Below are positions 1 through 5,579 of a stretch of 6,259 nucleotides of DNA, piece by piece (the first letter of the stretch is position 1; the number at the start of each line of letters is the position of its first letter). Under the pieces are notes generated by a model. It had not been told where the DNA came from. It did no database searches and saw nothing but the letters and a program-made list of their open reading frames with translations. A program made the translations under genes and the position numbers. Location of the stretch: NCBI GenBank assembly GCA_027004315.1, contig JALTHV010000353.1:1-6259 (forward strand), in the 5' to 3' direction. The stretch is from Deltaproteobacteria bacterium (GTDB lineage Bacteria; Desulfobacterota; Dissulfuribacteria; Dissulfuribacterales; UBA3076).

Positions 1-794
1 GTATCATACCGGTAAAAAACAGGAGGGAGATGGTGATTGATGCCATTGAAAGCGTGGTCTCCCAGACACGGCCGGTGCAGGAAATACTTGTGGTGGATGA
101 TGGCTCAGACGATGGAACCCCTGATGTGGTAAAGAGGAGTTTCCCGTGGGTGCGCGTTCTGACTACCCCGTCCGTGGGCCCCGGCGCTGCCCGGAACGCG
201 GGCGCCATGGAGGCAGCCGGGGATCTGTTTATGTTCCTTGATTCGGACGACCTCTGGCTTGAAAATCACGTGCAGGTCCTCCTTGCTCGTGTGCGTTCCG
301 GGTTTGATGTGGCCTATGGGGTTACACACACCCGCGATGAAATCTCAGACAGGCAGTTTTTGATTCCGGATAATGGCGTGGGAGTCCATGGAGATTGCTT
401 CAGTGGACTTTTAAAATGGTGTTTCATGGTGCCGTCTGCCATGGCGGTGACCAGGAGAGCGTTTTTCAGGGCAGGTGGGTTTGGCCAAGGCATGCTGGGT
501 GAGGATTGGCTTTTTTCCCTGCGCCTTGCTGCTGTTTTCCCTTTTGCCTTTGTGCCGGAGGTTATTGCCAGCCGGGTGCTGCACCGGGAAAGCCTGTGCT
601 GTCTTGCCTGTCAGGGAGAGAAGATTCTGGGATTGCTGTGCAAGGTCAGGGAGATGGCGCATATAAGCGGCAGGGACGAAAACGGGCTTGCCGACAGGAT
701 CGAGGCCATGATGATGCTTGTTGAAGAAAGGGGGCAGGAATGGGAAACAGTGCAGGACTGGTTCGAGGCCATGAAGAAGGAAGATCTTCTCTGA
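1..794 (+). CDS. Family 2 glycosyltransferase (GT-A fold), 5' end outside the window
   Basis: This is probably a cytoplasmic inverting transferase that moves a sugar from a nucleotide-sugar donor to an unidentified acceptor, as in polysaccharide or glycolipid synthesis. The frame is open to the left edge: before the ATG at 30 it already reads IIPVKNRRE, the classical first beta strand and loop of GT2 enzymes. That ATG is therefore internal and the true start lies upstream. Counting from it, the donor-binding VVDDGSDDGT is at residues 21-30, the metal-binding DXD motif (DSDD) at 71-74, and a GEDW motif, the usual site of the catalytic base region, at 157-160. I see no membrane segment, and the C-terminal part is acidic and helical-looking. 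The last 55 nt overlap the next gene, suggesting co-transcription. The GT2 family call is firm; the substrate is unknown. Confidence 0.88.
   Translation, partial: IIPVKNRREMVIDAIESVVSQTRPVQEILVVDDGSDDGTPDVVKRSFPWVRVLTTPSVGPGAARNAGAMEAAGDLFMFLDSDDLWLENHVQVLLARVRSGFDVAYGVTHTRDEISDRQFLIPDNGVGVHGDCFSGLLKWCFMVPSAMAVTRRAFFRAGGFGQGMLGEDWLFSLRLAAVFPFAFVPEVIASRVLHRESLCCLACQGEKILGLLCKVREMAHISGRDENGLADRIEAMMMLVEERGQEWETVQDWFEAMKKEDLL
727..734 (+). promoter_or_regulatory. Ribosome binding site that decides the folE2 start
   Basis: The purine run AAAGGGGG ends 5 nt before the ATG at 740, inside the end of the glycosyltransferase gene. The other in-frame candidates (CTG at 791, TTG at 797) lack a well-spaced Shine-Dalgarno, so the ATG at 740 is preferred despite the 55-nt overlap. 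Confidence 0.5.
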
Positions 795-1696
795 ATTTGG
801 AATTTCCCAAGGAACGGCATGAAGAGGTCCTTCGACGGGGAACCGATGTCCCGGAGCAGGAGCCCTCTTTCCAGATTTCTCTTTCGGAAGTGGGTGTGTC
901 AAACAAAACGGTCTGGATACGGCTGCCCCAGGGCAGGTTCCCCTTTGACGCCGGGCTGTACGTGGATCTGCCGGCAAACGTTCGGGGAATACACATGTCA
1001 AGGATAGAGGAGGCCATTTCTCTTCTGTATGACCAGGATTTCCCGGATCCCGGCGCCTATGCCCGCACCCTTGCCGTAAAGATAAAAGAGCGACAGAGAG
1101 GCTCCTCGGCCAGAGTAAGGCTTGAGGGAAAAATGCCCCTGGTTCACAGGACAAGCGTAAGCGGGAAGGAATCAGTAGACACGGCCGAGGTGGAGGTAGA
1201 GGTCCATGTTTATCATGATGGTTCCGGTGGTATGGTAACAAGGGAATCTATTGGACTGGGGCTCTGTCACATTACGGCATGTCCATGCACTCAGCTTTAT
1301 GTCGGCACCCTTGTTCCGGGCAATGCCGACAGCCTGCCCCTGCTTACCCATTCTCAGCGTTCGCTGACCTGGCTGCGTCTGGGGAACCCGGGTGGCTGTC
1401 TGTGTATTGATGACCTTTACGGCTGTCTGTCGGCCGCGCTTCACACCACTCAGGATCTGCTGAAGAGGCCGGATGAGGCGGAGCTGGTGATCAGGGCCCA
1501 CAGGGTTCCGCAGTTTGCCGAGGATTCAGTCCGGGAGGTAGCCCGTCAGGTGGGGCTGAGGCTAAGGGGCATACTGGGCAGGGCTGAGCCGGTATTGATC
1601 AGGTCTCTAAGCCTTGAAAGCATCCATATCCACGACGTGCGGGCATCCATCCAGACCACAATGGGGGAAATCCTTGACGCGCTGGACAGGGAATGA
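740..1696 (+). CDS. folE2: GTP cyclohydrolase, FolE2 / MptA type (GCYH-IB / IV)
   Basis: This 318-residue protein belongs to the COG1469 tunnel-fold family. FolE2 opens GTP to 7,8-dihydroneopterin triphosphate, the first step of folate and other pterin synthesis. The archaeal relative MptA makes the cyclic phosphate for methanopterin. Family landmarks are visible in order: DVPEQEP at 36-42 near the start of the domain, VDLPANVRGIHMSR at 75-88, TACPCTQ at 179-185 with the metal-ligand cysteine region, THSQRS at 203-208, a conserved stretch HRVPQFAEDSVREV at 254-267, and ESIHIHD at 293-299. The TACPC and THSQRS forms look closer to MptA and MptA-like bacterial members than to the typical bacterial FolE2, so the exact product is uncertain. 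The first 35 residues are not conserved-looking. The gene overlaps the glycosyltransferase by 55 nt and converges on slyD. Family confidence is high; the choice between FolE2 and MptA is open. Confidence 0.85.
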   Translation: MGNSAGLVRGHEEGRSSLNLEFPKERHEEVLRRGTDVPEQEPSFQISLSEVGVSNKTVWIRLPQGRFPFDAGLYVDLPANVRGIHMSRIEEAISLLYDQDFPDPGAYARTLAVKIKERQRGSSARVRLEGKMPLVHRTSVSGKESVDTAEVEVEVHVYHDGSGGMVTRESIGLGLCHITACPCTQLYVGTLVPGNADSLPLLTHSQRSLTWLRLGNPGGCLCIDDLYGCLSAALHTTQDLLKRPDEAELVIRAHRVPQFAEDSVREVARQVGLRLRGILGRAEPVLIRSLSLESIHIHDVRASIQTTMGEILDALDRE

Positions 1697-1906
1697 AGCC
1701 CGCCTATCATCCTCTATCCTAGATCCCAAGATATAGATATGCCAGAGTTTGTCGCGGCTCCTGTATCGTAATCTAACGTGTCAGCCAACATCCCTTAATT
1801 ACCTGTCCAGTTTTTTGGGGGTACATTATAATGAGATAAAAACTTCAGTCCTCTCTCGCCTCAATTATTATTAGTGAAGGTCTAACTGACCTAGAGCTCA
1901 AGGGGC
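1697..1906. other. Intergenic stretch between convergent genes
   Basis: These 210 nt separate the ends of folE2 and slyD. I find no gene. The region is more AT-rich than the folE2 side. It holds a possible IS3-type terminus (1804-1824), a perfect -10-like TATAAT at 1827-1832 without a matching -35, and two weak hairpins (AGGTC/GACCT at 1878-1892; GAGC/GCTC at 1894-1908) that lack a T tract on either side. No convincing terminator was seen. Confidence 0.6.
1804..1824. mobile_element. Possible solitary IS3-family terminus
   Basis: The string TGTCCAGTTTTTTGGGGGTAC resembles, from memory, the terminal inverted repeats of IS2/IS150/IS51-type IS3 elements, which begin TGTCC followed by a T run and a G run. 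No partner end and no orfA/orfB transposase are present, so at best this is a relic. A chance match is quite possible. Confidence 0.25.
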
Positions 1907-2386
1907 TCAGCTGCTCTCTGTACAGGTATTTATTGCAGCCATGACATCTGACATGGATGCAGACCTTACTTCTGAAATAGTGCCATTGAGGACTAAAGAC
2001 TTGCCTGCCAGGGGATGATTAAAGTCTGCTATTACATAATCATCGTATAATTCCTTTACACAGAACTTAATGAGTTTCCCACTTGAACCGAATTCTTCAT
2101 AGTATTGTCTTTCTTTTAACTGGCCAGAATAATTGATATTAGAAATAGGGACCTTTTTGATCAGGTATGGATTATAGGGGCCAAAGCCCTGTTCTGGTGG
2201 TATGGTTATCTGGATCTCGTCTCCCTCTTTGTGATCGATTAGTGCCTCTTCAATAGCAGGCAAGATAGGATCTCTACCGTACAAAAAACGACTAATAAGG
2301 GGTCTATTGAGATCCTCTGGTAATTCACCATCTACTACAGACAGCCTATAATTAATGGTAACAAATGTATCTCTGTCTATCTTCAT
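1907..2386 (-). CDS. slyD: SlyD-type FKBP peptidyl-prolyl cis-trans isomerase
   Basis: This 159-residue cytoplasmic protein catalyses cis-trans isomerisation of prolyl bonds and acts as a folding helper. The layout is that of SlyD: a split FKBP domain (about residues 1-68 and 128-150) with an insert-in-flap chaperone domain between (about 70-125). Recognisable stretches are YGRDPILPAIEEAL at 36-49 (matching E. coli HGHGSLISGLETAL), the EGDE turn at 54-57, FGPYNPYLIKKVP at 68-80 entering the insert domain, and DFNHPLAGKSL at 121-131. There is no signal peptide. The His/Cys-rich metal-binding tail of E. coli SlyD is absent, so a nickel-chaperone role is unlikely. The start is supported by AGGAGGA four nt upstream (2391-2397). 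The gene follows the small cysteine protein by 54 nt and is probably co-transcribed with it. Confidence 0.85.
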   Translation of the reverse strand: MKIDRDTFVTINYRLSVVDGELPEDLNRPLISRFLYGRDPILPAIEEALIDHKEGDEIQITIPPEQGFGPYNPYLIKKVPISNINYSGQLKERQYYEEFGSSGKLIKFCVKELYDDYVIADFNHPLAGKSLVLNGTISEVRSASMSDVMAAINTCTESS

Positions 2387-2390
2387 CTAT

Positions 2391-2397
2391 TCCTCCT
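2391..2397 (-). promoter_or_regulatory. Ribosome binding site of slyD
   Basis: A strong AGGAGGA on the minus strand, 4 nt from the ATG at 2386, fixes the slyD start. Confidence 0.7.
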
Positions 2398-2440
2398 ATG
2401 GAAATTTCATAGCCTGCTCTACTCAAGACATAAGGTCTCT

Positions 2441-2785
2441 TCACCTTCCATTTCTAACCACTGGGGAAAAGGGAGCTCCGTGCTCAGAATGTAAATAGAA
2501 ATCACCAGACAATATGCCGCATTTTGGGCAGGTATTTGCAAAATATTTCTGCCCCAGTGTTTTTGAGTATTTGAGCTTATAAGTGGGCACTCTACTCTGA
2601 ATATATTGAACTACTTCATTAGGCATGTTTTCTATTTCTGTCAAAATACAAACCTGTTTTTCTGTATCTTTAACATAGGGTGCCAATATTGTCACAGCAG
2701 GCATTTTTGACTGGCACTTCCAGCAACGTACTGCCATTCCAATTAGGTAGATAGGCGGCTGGATTATCAAATCATTACTCTCCAT
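2441..2785 (-). CDS. Small four-cysteine (zinc-ribbon-like) protein of unknown function
   Basis: This protein has 114 residues from the ATG at 2785. Two CXXC pairs, CWKC at 21-24 and CPKC at 86-89, very likely bind one zinc ion. Between them lie an acidic stretch and an aromatic and basic segment (VPTYKLKYSKTLGQKYFAN, 66-84), and the C-terminal part contains GDFYLHSE at 94-101. The pattern resembles a widespread uncharacterised bacterial family that starts a few residues before the first CXXC, so this start gives a normal length. The frame stays open upstream to 3052, but those 89 codons run through repeat DNA and are not protein-like. A mobile-type repeat ends two bases before the ATG and replaces any Shine-Dalgarno: the bases before the start are GTGTGAACGGTTACAT. 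Expression may therefore be impaired, or a few N-terminal residues may have been lost. No function can be assigned. Confidence 0.7.
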   Translation of the reverse strand: MESNDLIIQPPIYLIGMAVRCWKCQSKMPAVTILAPYVKDTEKQVCILTEIENMPNEVVQYIQSRVPTYKLKYSKTLGQKYFANTCPKCGILSGDFYLHSEHGAPFSPVVRNGR

Positions 2786-2787
2786 AT

Positions 2788-2846
2788 GTAACCGTTCACA
2801 CCCCTCTTCTGTTGCAACTGTCCACGTCGCCGGGGGGGATGTGAAC
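2788..2846. mobile_element. Short family-1 MITE copy, right end damaged
   Basis: The left terminus GTAACCGTTCACACCCC is the same as that of the 171-bp element at 4937. It is followed by the related inner motif (CTGTTGCAAC...GTC), then jumps directly to the right-end sequence CCGGGGGGGATGTGAAC, omitting the central hairpin. The expected final GGTTAC is missing. ATAT occurs directly before (2784-2787) and after (2847-2850), consistent with half of an 8-bp duplication remaining after a small deletion, but this is not proven. The element abuts the start codon of the four-cysteine gene. Confidence 0.65.
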
Positions 2847-3057
2847 ATATCTATTGCGCATAACGCTAGGCATAAGGGGCGGCAAGAGTGCGTGGCAGTA
2901 ATTTTGAATAACCGCCGAGTTCTTGCCGTCCCTTTAAGCGGTGCCAAGCTTTTTCGAGCACGCATAACATACTCCGTCAATAAGATCTGCCTTTCTGGCT
3001 TCCGTGTACAGACCGTGGAGAGGATGCCCTTTGCCGGCAATGTCAGGGACAAGCTTT
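2847..3057. other. Non-coding stretch behind the octaheme cytochrome gene
   Basis: I find no supported gene here. It contains the imperfect hairpin 2865-2949, an 8-bp direct repeat CGCATAAC (2857-2864 and 2961-2968) and a short palindrome TTGCCGGCAA (3031-3040) downstream of the cytochrome stop. No T-tract terminator is visible for the minus-strand transcript. Confidence 0.5.
2865..2949. repeat. Long imperfect hairpin, repeat-like
   Basis: The arm AAGGGGCGGCAAGA (2874-2887) pairs with TCTTGCCGTCCCTT (2921-2934) at 13 of 14 positions. Outer segments GCTAGGCA (2865-2872) and TGCCAAGC (2942-2949) extend the stem across a bulge of about 7 nt. The loop is 33 nt. On the plus strand a TTTTTC tract follows, as in an intrinsic terminator, but no plus-strand gene would use it. 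It may be an orphan repeat of a family not otherwise present here. Confidence 0.5.
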
Positions 3058-4560
3058 TTACTTTTTCTTCTTTGCGGCCAGCTTGAAGTCCAGCCAGTCG
3101 GCCATCATCTGCAGGTTTTGGGACATGTACCAGCGGCCGTTAGCGAAGACCCCGTAGTCCGCACCCGCCATGGCCGCAGCAAATCTCGTTGAGTTGGCAT
3201 AGAAGAGCCACTGTTCAACCCACATTTTCTCTATAGCCTCGTTGAATATGCTGTCCTTCTGGGCAGGCCCCTTTGCGGCTCCTTTGTTCCAGGCGGCAAG
3301 CAGAACTTTTGTGGCGGCAAGGGTCATCTGGTTGGTAGTTTTTATGGTATTTTCAAACCTGGCAAATTGACCGTCAACCCATGTCTGACTGTGGCAGGCA
3401 AGACAGAGTTTCTGCATTTTGGCGGTCCTTGCGGCCCGTTCCTTGGCATCAATAAGGAAAGATGAGGCCGGTTCACCCGTCAGTTCTGTCGGTAGGGGCA
3501 GGCCTGCCTTGTTTTTGATTATGGAAGTGTCTGGAGATTTTGGGTGGGCATGGGCATACACCAGCCCGAATATTCTCCATGCATTCCTGTCGTTCATCTG
3601 GTGGGTGCGTTTTACAATAACGTCGCCGCTTTCGTTGACAACAAGACTGACGTGGCAGGTGGCGCAGGTAGGGGCTGTAAAGTCTTTGCCTACTACCCAT
3701 GGAGTAGCCTTGAAGTTCCATTCCTTTGCGTGAGAGGAATAGATATTCCCATGCTTGCTTACCATGTAAACCTTGTAGGCCGGCACATCCGGTCCCTTGT
3801 GGCACTCGGCGCAGGTATAGGGTTTCCTGGCAACAGCTATGGAAAAACTGTGGCGGGGATGGCAGGAAGTACAGGAACCTTTGGTTCCGTCGGGGTTTAT
3901 CCGGCCAACGCCCTGGTTGGGCCAGCCACTGAGGACAGGAAATTCCATTTCGCCCATTTTAGTTTTCCTGGCCTTGATGCCTTTTACCTCAACCTGGGTG
4001 CCGTGGCAGAAAAGGCATGAATCAGCTTCAGTCTTGCTATCCACAGTTTTTGCGTAGGAGAGCTTGCCACCATTAAAATCCTGGATGGCGTTAACCGAGT
4101 TCATCATATCCCTATAAAGAGGGTTCCCGGTTAAATTGCCATAGGCACTGGACATTATGTTTTTGCTGTACTCGCTGACCTCCTGTGGATGACAGATGGC
4201 GCAGTCTTTTGGCGTTACAACGATGTGCACCTGAAAGCCGTTATGTTCAAAAGTATCCTTATGATCTTTCGCGTTGGCCGTGTGGCACTCCGCACAGCCA
4301 ACGACAACATTTCCCATGGCATTAGGGACCTTGGTTGCGGAAATGGTCCTTGATAATTTCGGTTTCCTGAGTGCCTCAACGGGACTGATTTTGGAGTGAA
4401 TGCTTGATTTCCAGTCTTCCACTATCCCCGGGGTGACTTTCTGGTGGCATTCAATACATTCCTGGCTGTTCTCGCTTATCTCAACTGCCCCTGCCAGAGA
4501 TGACTGGACAACTGATGCAAGAAAGAAACCGACGACTAGCATGATAATCCTTCTTTTCAT
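3058..4560 (-). CDS. Periplasmic octaheme cytochrome c, hydroxylamine oxidoreductase (HAO) family
   Basis: This 500-residue exported protein has a clear Sec signal peptide (MKRR, then a hydrophobic stretch 5-19, cleavage probably near residues 22-25). Eight CXXCH heme c sites lie at 35, 89, 120, 182, 230, 250, 299 and 386. All have histidine in the fifth position, so the lysine-ligated heme of NrfA or of octaheme nitrite reductase is absent. The block CTSCHPRHSFSIA followed by CAECHKGPD and SKHGN (230-271) is a hallmark of the HAO family. Known members oxidise hydroxylamine or hydrazine when a C-terminal tyrosine is cross-linked to the catalytic heme, or reduce nitrite when it is not. Tyrosines at 469 and 478 lie in the right general region, but the cross-link cannot be judged by eye. 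There is no membrane anchor after the signal; the C terminus is KKKK. No quinone-oxidising NapC/NrfH-type partner is in view, so the electron partner is unknown. The start is backed by AAAGGAGG at 4568-4575. Confidence 0.88.
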   Translation of the reverse strand: MKRRIIMLVVGFFLASVVQSSLAGAVEISENSQECIECHQKVTPGIVEDWKSSIHSKISPVEALRKPKLSRTISATKVPNAMGNVVVGCAECHTANAKDHKDTFEHNGFQVHIVVTPKDCAICHPQEVSEYSKNIMSSAYGNLTGNPLYRDMMNSVNAIQDFNGGKLSYAKTVDSKTEADSCLFCHGTQVEVKGIKARKTKMGEMEFPVLSGWPNQGVGRINPDGTKGSCTSCHPRHSFSIAVARKPYTCAECHKGPDVPAYKVYMVSKHGNIYSSHAKEWNFKATPWVVGKDFTAPTCATCHVSLVVNESGDVIVKRTHQMNDRNAWRIFGLVYAHAHPKSPDTSIIKNKAGLPLPTELTGEPASSFLIDAKERAARTAKMQKLCLACHSQTWVDGQFARFENTIKTTNQMTLAATKVLLAAWNKGAAKGPAQKDSIFNEAIEKMWVEQWLFYANSTRFAAAMAGADYGVFANGRWYMSQNLQMMADWLDFKLAAKKKK

Positions 4561-4567
4561 GATCCCC

Positions 4568-4575
4568 CCTCCTTT
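4568..4575 (-). promoter_or_regulatory. Ribosome binding site of the octaheme cytochrome gene
   Basis: AAAGGAGG on the minus strand, 7 nt before the ATG at 4560, is a near-perfect Shine-Dalgarno and fixes the start of the signal peptide. Confidence 0.75.
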
Positions 4576-4592
4576 ATCTGTTGATGTTGACA

Positions 4593-4668
4593 GGCCAAAC
4601 GTTACAAATCAGCGGCGCAAATGGAGCGTAGCGGAATTTGCATCCGAGTCAATTTGCCTTGTTAGCCC
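4593..4668 (-). other. Integron attC-like recombination site
   Basis: On the minus strand this 76-bp segment reads, from its 5' end, GGGCTAAC, spacer AAGG, CAAATTGA, a long central palindrome, TGATTTG, spacer TAAC, GTTTGGCC. The outer ends pair at 6 of 8 positions and stand where R'' and R' boxes (RYYYAAC / GTTRRRY) are expected. The inner boxes CAAATTGA and TGATTTG pair with one extra base on the 5' side, as in L''/L' with its extrahelical base. The centre pairs GCAAAT with ATTTGC around the arms TCCGCT/AGCGGA. Both terminal boxes deviate from consensus, so activity is doubtful. The site begins 2 nt after the stop codon of the split gene at 4671, the usual position of attC in a gene cassette. 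No integrase or other attC is visible. Confidence 0.45.
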
Positions 4669-4928
4669 ATTTACACAAAATCCGGATACAGCTTTTTCAT
4701 ACATTCCGGACAAATAGAATGCGAAAATTGGGTTTCTGCCTTTTCACTTATATAATTCTCTATTTCCCCCCAGCTATCTTGCTTTTTCGGGTCAGCTCCT
4801 TCCAGTCTTATTTTTTTACAATTAGAACATATTGGTAGAATACCTTCCAGTTTTTTGATACGAGAATGTGTTTCCTCAAGCTCATTTATCTTTTTTTTGA
4901 GTTGTCGTTCTCTGTTATTCAGGGCAAC

Positions 4929-4936
4929 AACCATAG
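4929..4936. repeat. Target site duplication, left copy
   Basis: AACCATAG directly left of the 171-bp element; an identical copy lies directly to its right at 5108-5115. Confidence 0.92.
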
Positions 4937-5107
4937 GTAACCGTTCACACCCCCCTGTTGCAACCGTTCATGTCTCCGGCCAGTGGTAGCACTTTGAAGG
5001 GTTTCAGTGCGAATTAATAGGCAGAGGCCCTGATCTTGTGCATCAAGCGATGCTCCTGAAACACTTCAAAATGCTACTACTGGCCGGGGGGGAATGTGAA
5101 CAGTTAC
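4937..5107. mobile_element. Family-1 MITE, 171 bp, IS66-like ends
   Basis: The ends are GTAACCGTTCACA on the left and TGTGAACAGTTAC on the right, inverted repeats with one mismatch. A perfect 8-bp target duplication (AACCATAG) flanks them. GTAA termini and 8-bp duplications are the known signature of the IS66 family, so an IS66-type transposase acting in trans is the likely mobiliser (inference). There is no coding capacity. The interior is a long hairpin: the arm starting CCGGCCAG at 4976-5007 pairs with 5056-5087 at 29 of 32 positions, with a 48-nt loop. The left end carries two tandem copies of the terminal motif (outer at 4937, inner GCAACCGTTCATG at 4960-4972). The element splits the gene at 4671-5326. 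Confidence 0.88.
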
Positions 5108-5115
5108 AACCATAG
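5108..5115. repeat. Target site duplication, right copy
   Basis: AACCATAG directly right of the 171-bp element, identical to 4929-4936. Confidence 0.92.
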
Positions 5116-5345
5116 AGTTAAATGCCTTAGAAGAGAATTCATCCATAAAGTCCACTCTCTGACTATAGTTACCACTTGCAACTTGTTGGGCCTGCCACGT
5201 GAGATGGAGCAGGCGTAAATGTAATTCCTTAAAGGATGAAGCAAGAAAATTCTTTGGCGGTGGGACTTTTATATTGTCTAACAGGAGTTTCAGGTATAAA
5301 TTCAACAAATTGGCCTGATTTGTCATAAAAACAATTAGTTAACCC

Positions 5346-5353
5346 TCATGCCG
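5346..5353. repeat. Target site duplication, left copy
   Basis: TCATGCCG directly left of the 226-bp element; an identical copy lies at 5580-5587. Confidence 0.9.
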
Positions 5354-5579
5354 GTAACTTCTCAATAGTCCTGGCAACTTCGATGTAACCGATCACAGGG
5401 TGCTTCTTTTGGAAACGATTTGCGTTAGCCCTATAGTTTTCTTGGTTTTTGCAGCATTGGAAACCCTGGCTCCGGAGCGCAGCGGAGGAGAACAGGGAGG
5501 GTCCAATGCTGCAAAAATCTCAGAAAACAAGGGGCGAGAGCATGTTGGAAAAAGAAGCCTCCACTTATTGAGAAGTTAC
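5354..5579. mobile_element. Family-2 MITE, 226 bp, IS66-like ends
   Basis: It is bounded by a perfect 14-bp inverted repeat, GTAACTTCTCAATA (5354-5367) and TATTGAGAAGTTAC (5566-5579), and flanked by the perfect 8-bp duplication TCATGCCG. Apart from the GTAA/TTAC tips its termini differ from those of family 1, so it is a separate family using the same type of transposase (inference). The interior folds back: TTTTTGCAGCATTGG (5446-5460) pairs perfectly with 5503-5517, GCTTCTTTT pairs with AAAAGAAGC further out, and the apex is CCCTG-CTCCG/CGGAG-CAGGG. Short open frames inside are artefacts of the palindrome. The insertion alters only the last codon before the stop of the transposase relic. Confidence 0.85.

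Larger units (their letters stand above)
4671..5326 (-). pseudogene. Sensor-like zinc-ribbon gene split by a MITE
   Basis: Removing the 171-bp element and one copy of its 8-bp target duplication gives one continuous frame of 158 codons plus stop. The joined protein has an N-terminal part with a HAMP-like stretch (HLTWQAQQVASGNYSQRVDF, 41-60; AFNSMV, 68-73), a charged coiled coil (about 76-101), then LEGILPICSNCKKIR (100-114) and HSICPECMKKLYP (143-155). The two CXXC pairs (107/110, 146/149) suggest a zinc site. This C-terminal module recurs at the end of PAS/HAMP-type signalling proteins in Desulfobacterota and relatives; its role is unknown. In the present state translation from 5326 stops inside the element after VVTVHIPPRPVVAF. 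The 3' half could restart only at an ATG created by the duplication (4934), which has no good ribosome site. The first residues may derive from neighbouring transposon DNA: the transposase stop is only 11 nt upstream and no Shine-Dalgarno is present. Confidence 0.85.

Noticed and set aside
411..1241. Long minus-strand open frame of 276 codons
   Set aside because: It is antisense to the glycosyltransferase and folE2 genes, which have clear family motifs. Its translation is proline- and histidine-rich without any recognisable domain.
1827..1832. Perfect TATAAT as a promoter
   Set aside because: There is no acceptable -35 at 16-18 bp spacing and no plus-strand gene downstream.
2865..2960. Intrinsic terminator for the cytochrome gene
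   Set aside because: The T tract follows the stem on the plus strand, whereas the cytochrome is transcribed from the minus strand. No T run follows in that direction.
2786..3052. Upstream extension of the four-cysteine protein to an ATG at 3052
   Set aside because: The extra 89 codons pass through the MITE remnant and the hairpin repeat, and show no family-like sequence.
3419..4020. Several plus-strand open frames inside the cytochrome region
   Set aside because: They are shadows of the minus-strand octaheme cytochrome, whose eight CXXCH sites and signal peptide leave no doubt about the coding strand.
4671..4934. Independent 87-residue gene
   Set aside because: Its ATG is generated by the duplicated target site. 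The frame is the 3' half of the gene interrupted by the 171-bp element.
5066..5326. Independent 86-residue gene
   Set aside because: Its last 13 codons lie inside the MITE. It is the 5' half of the split gene.
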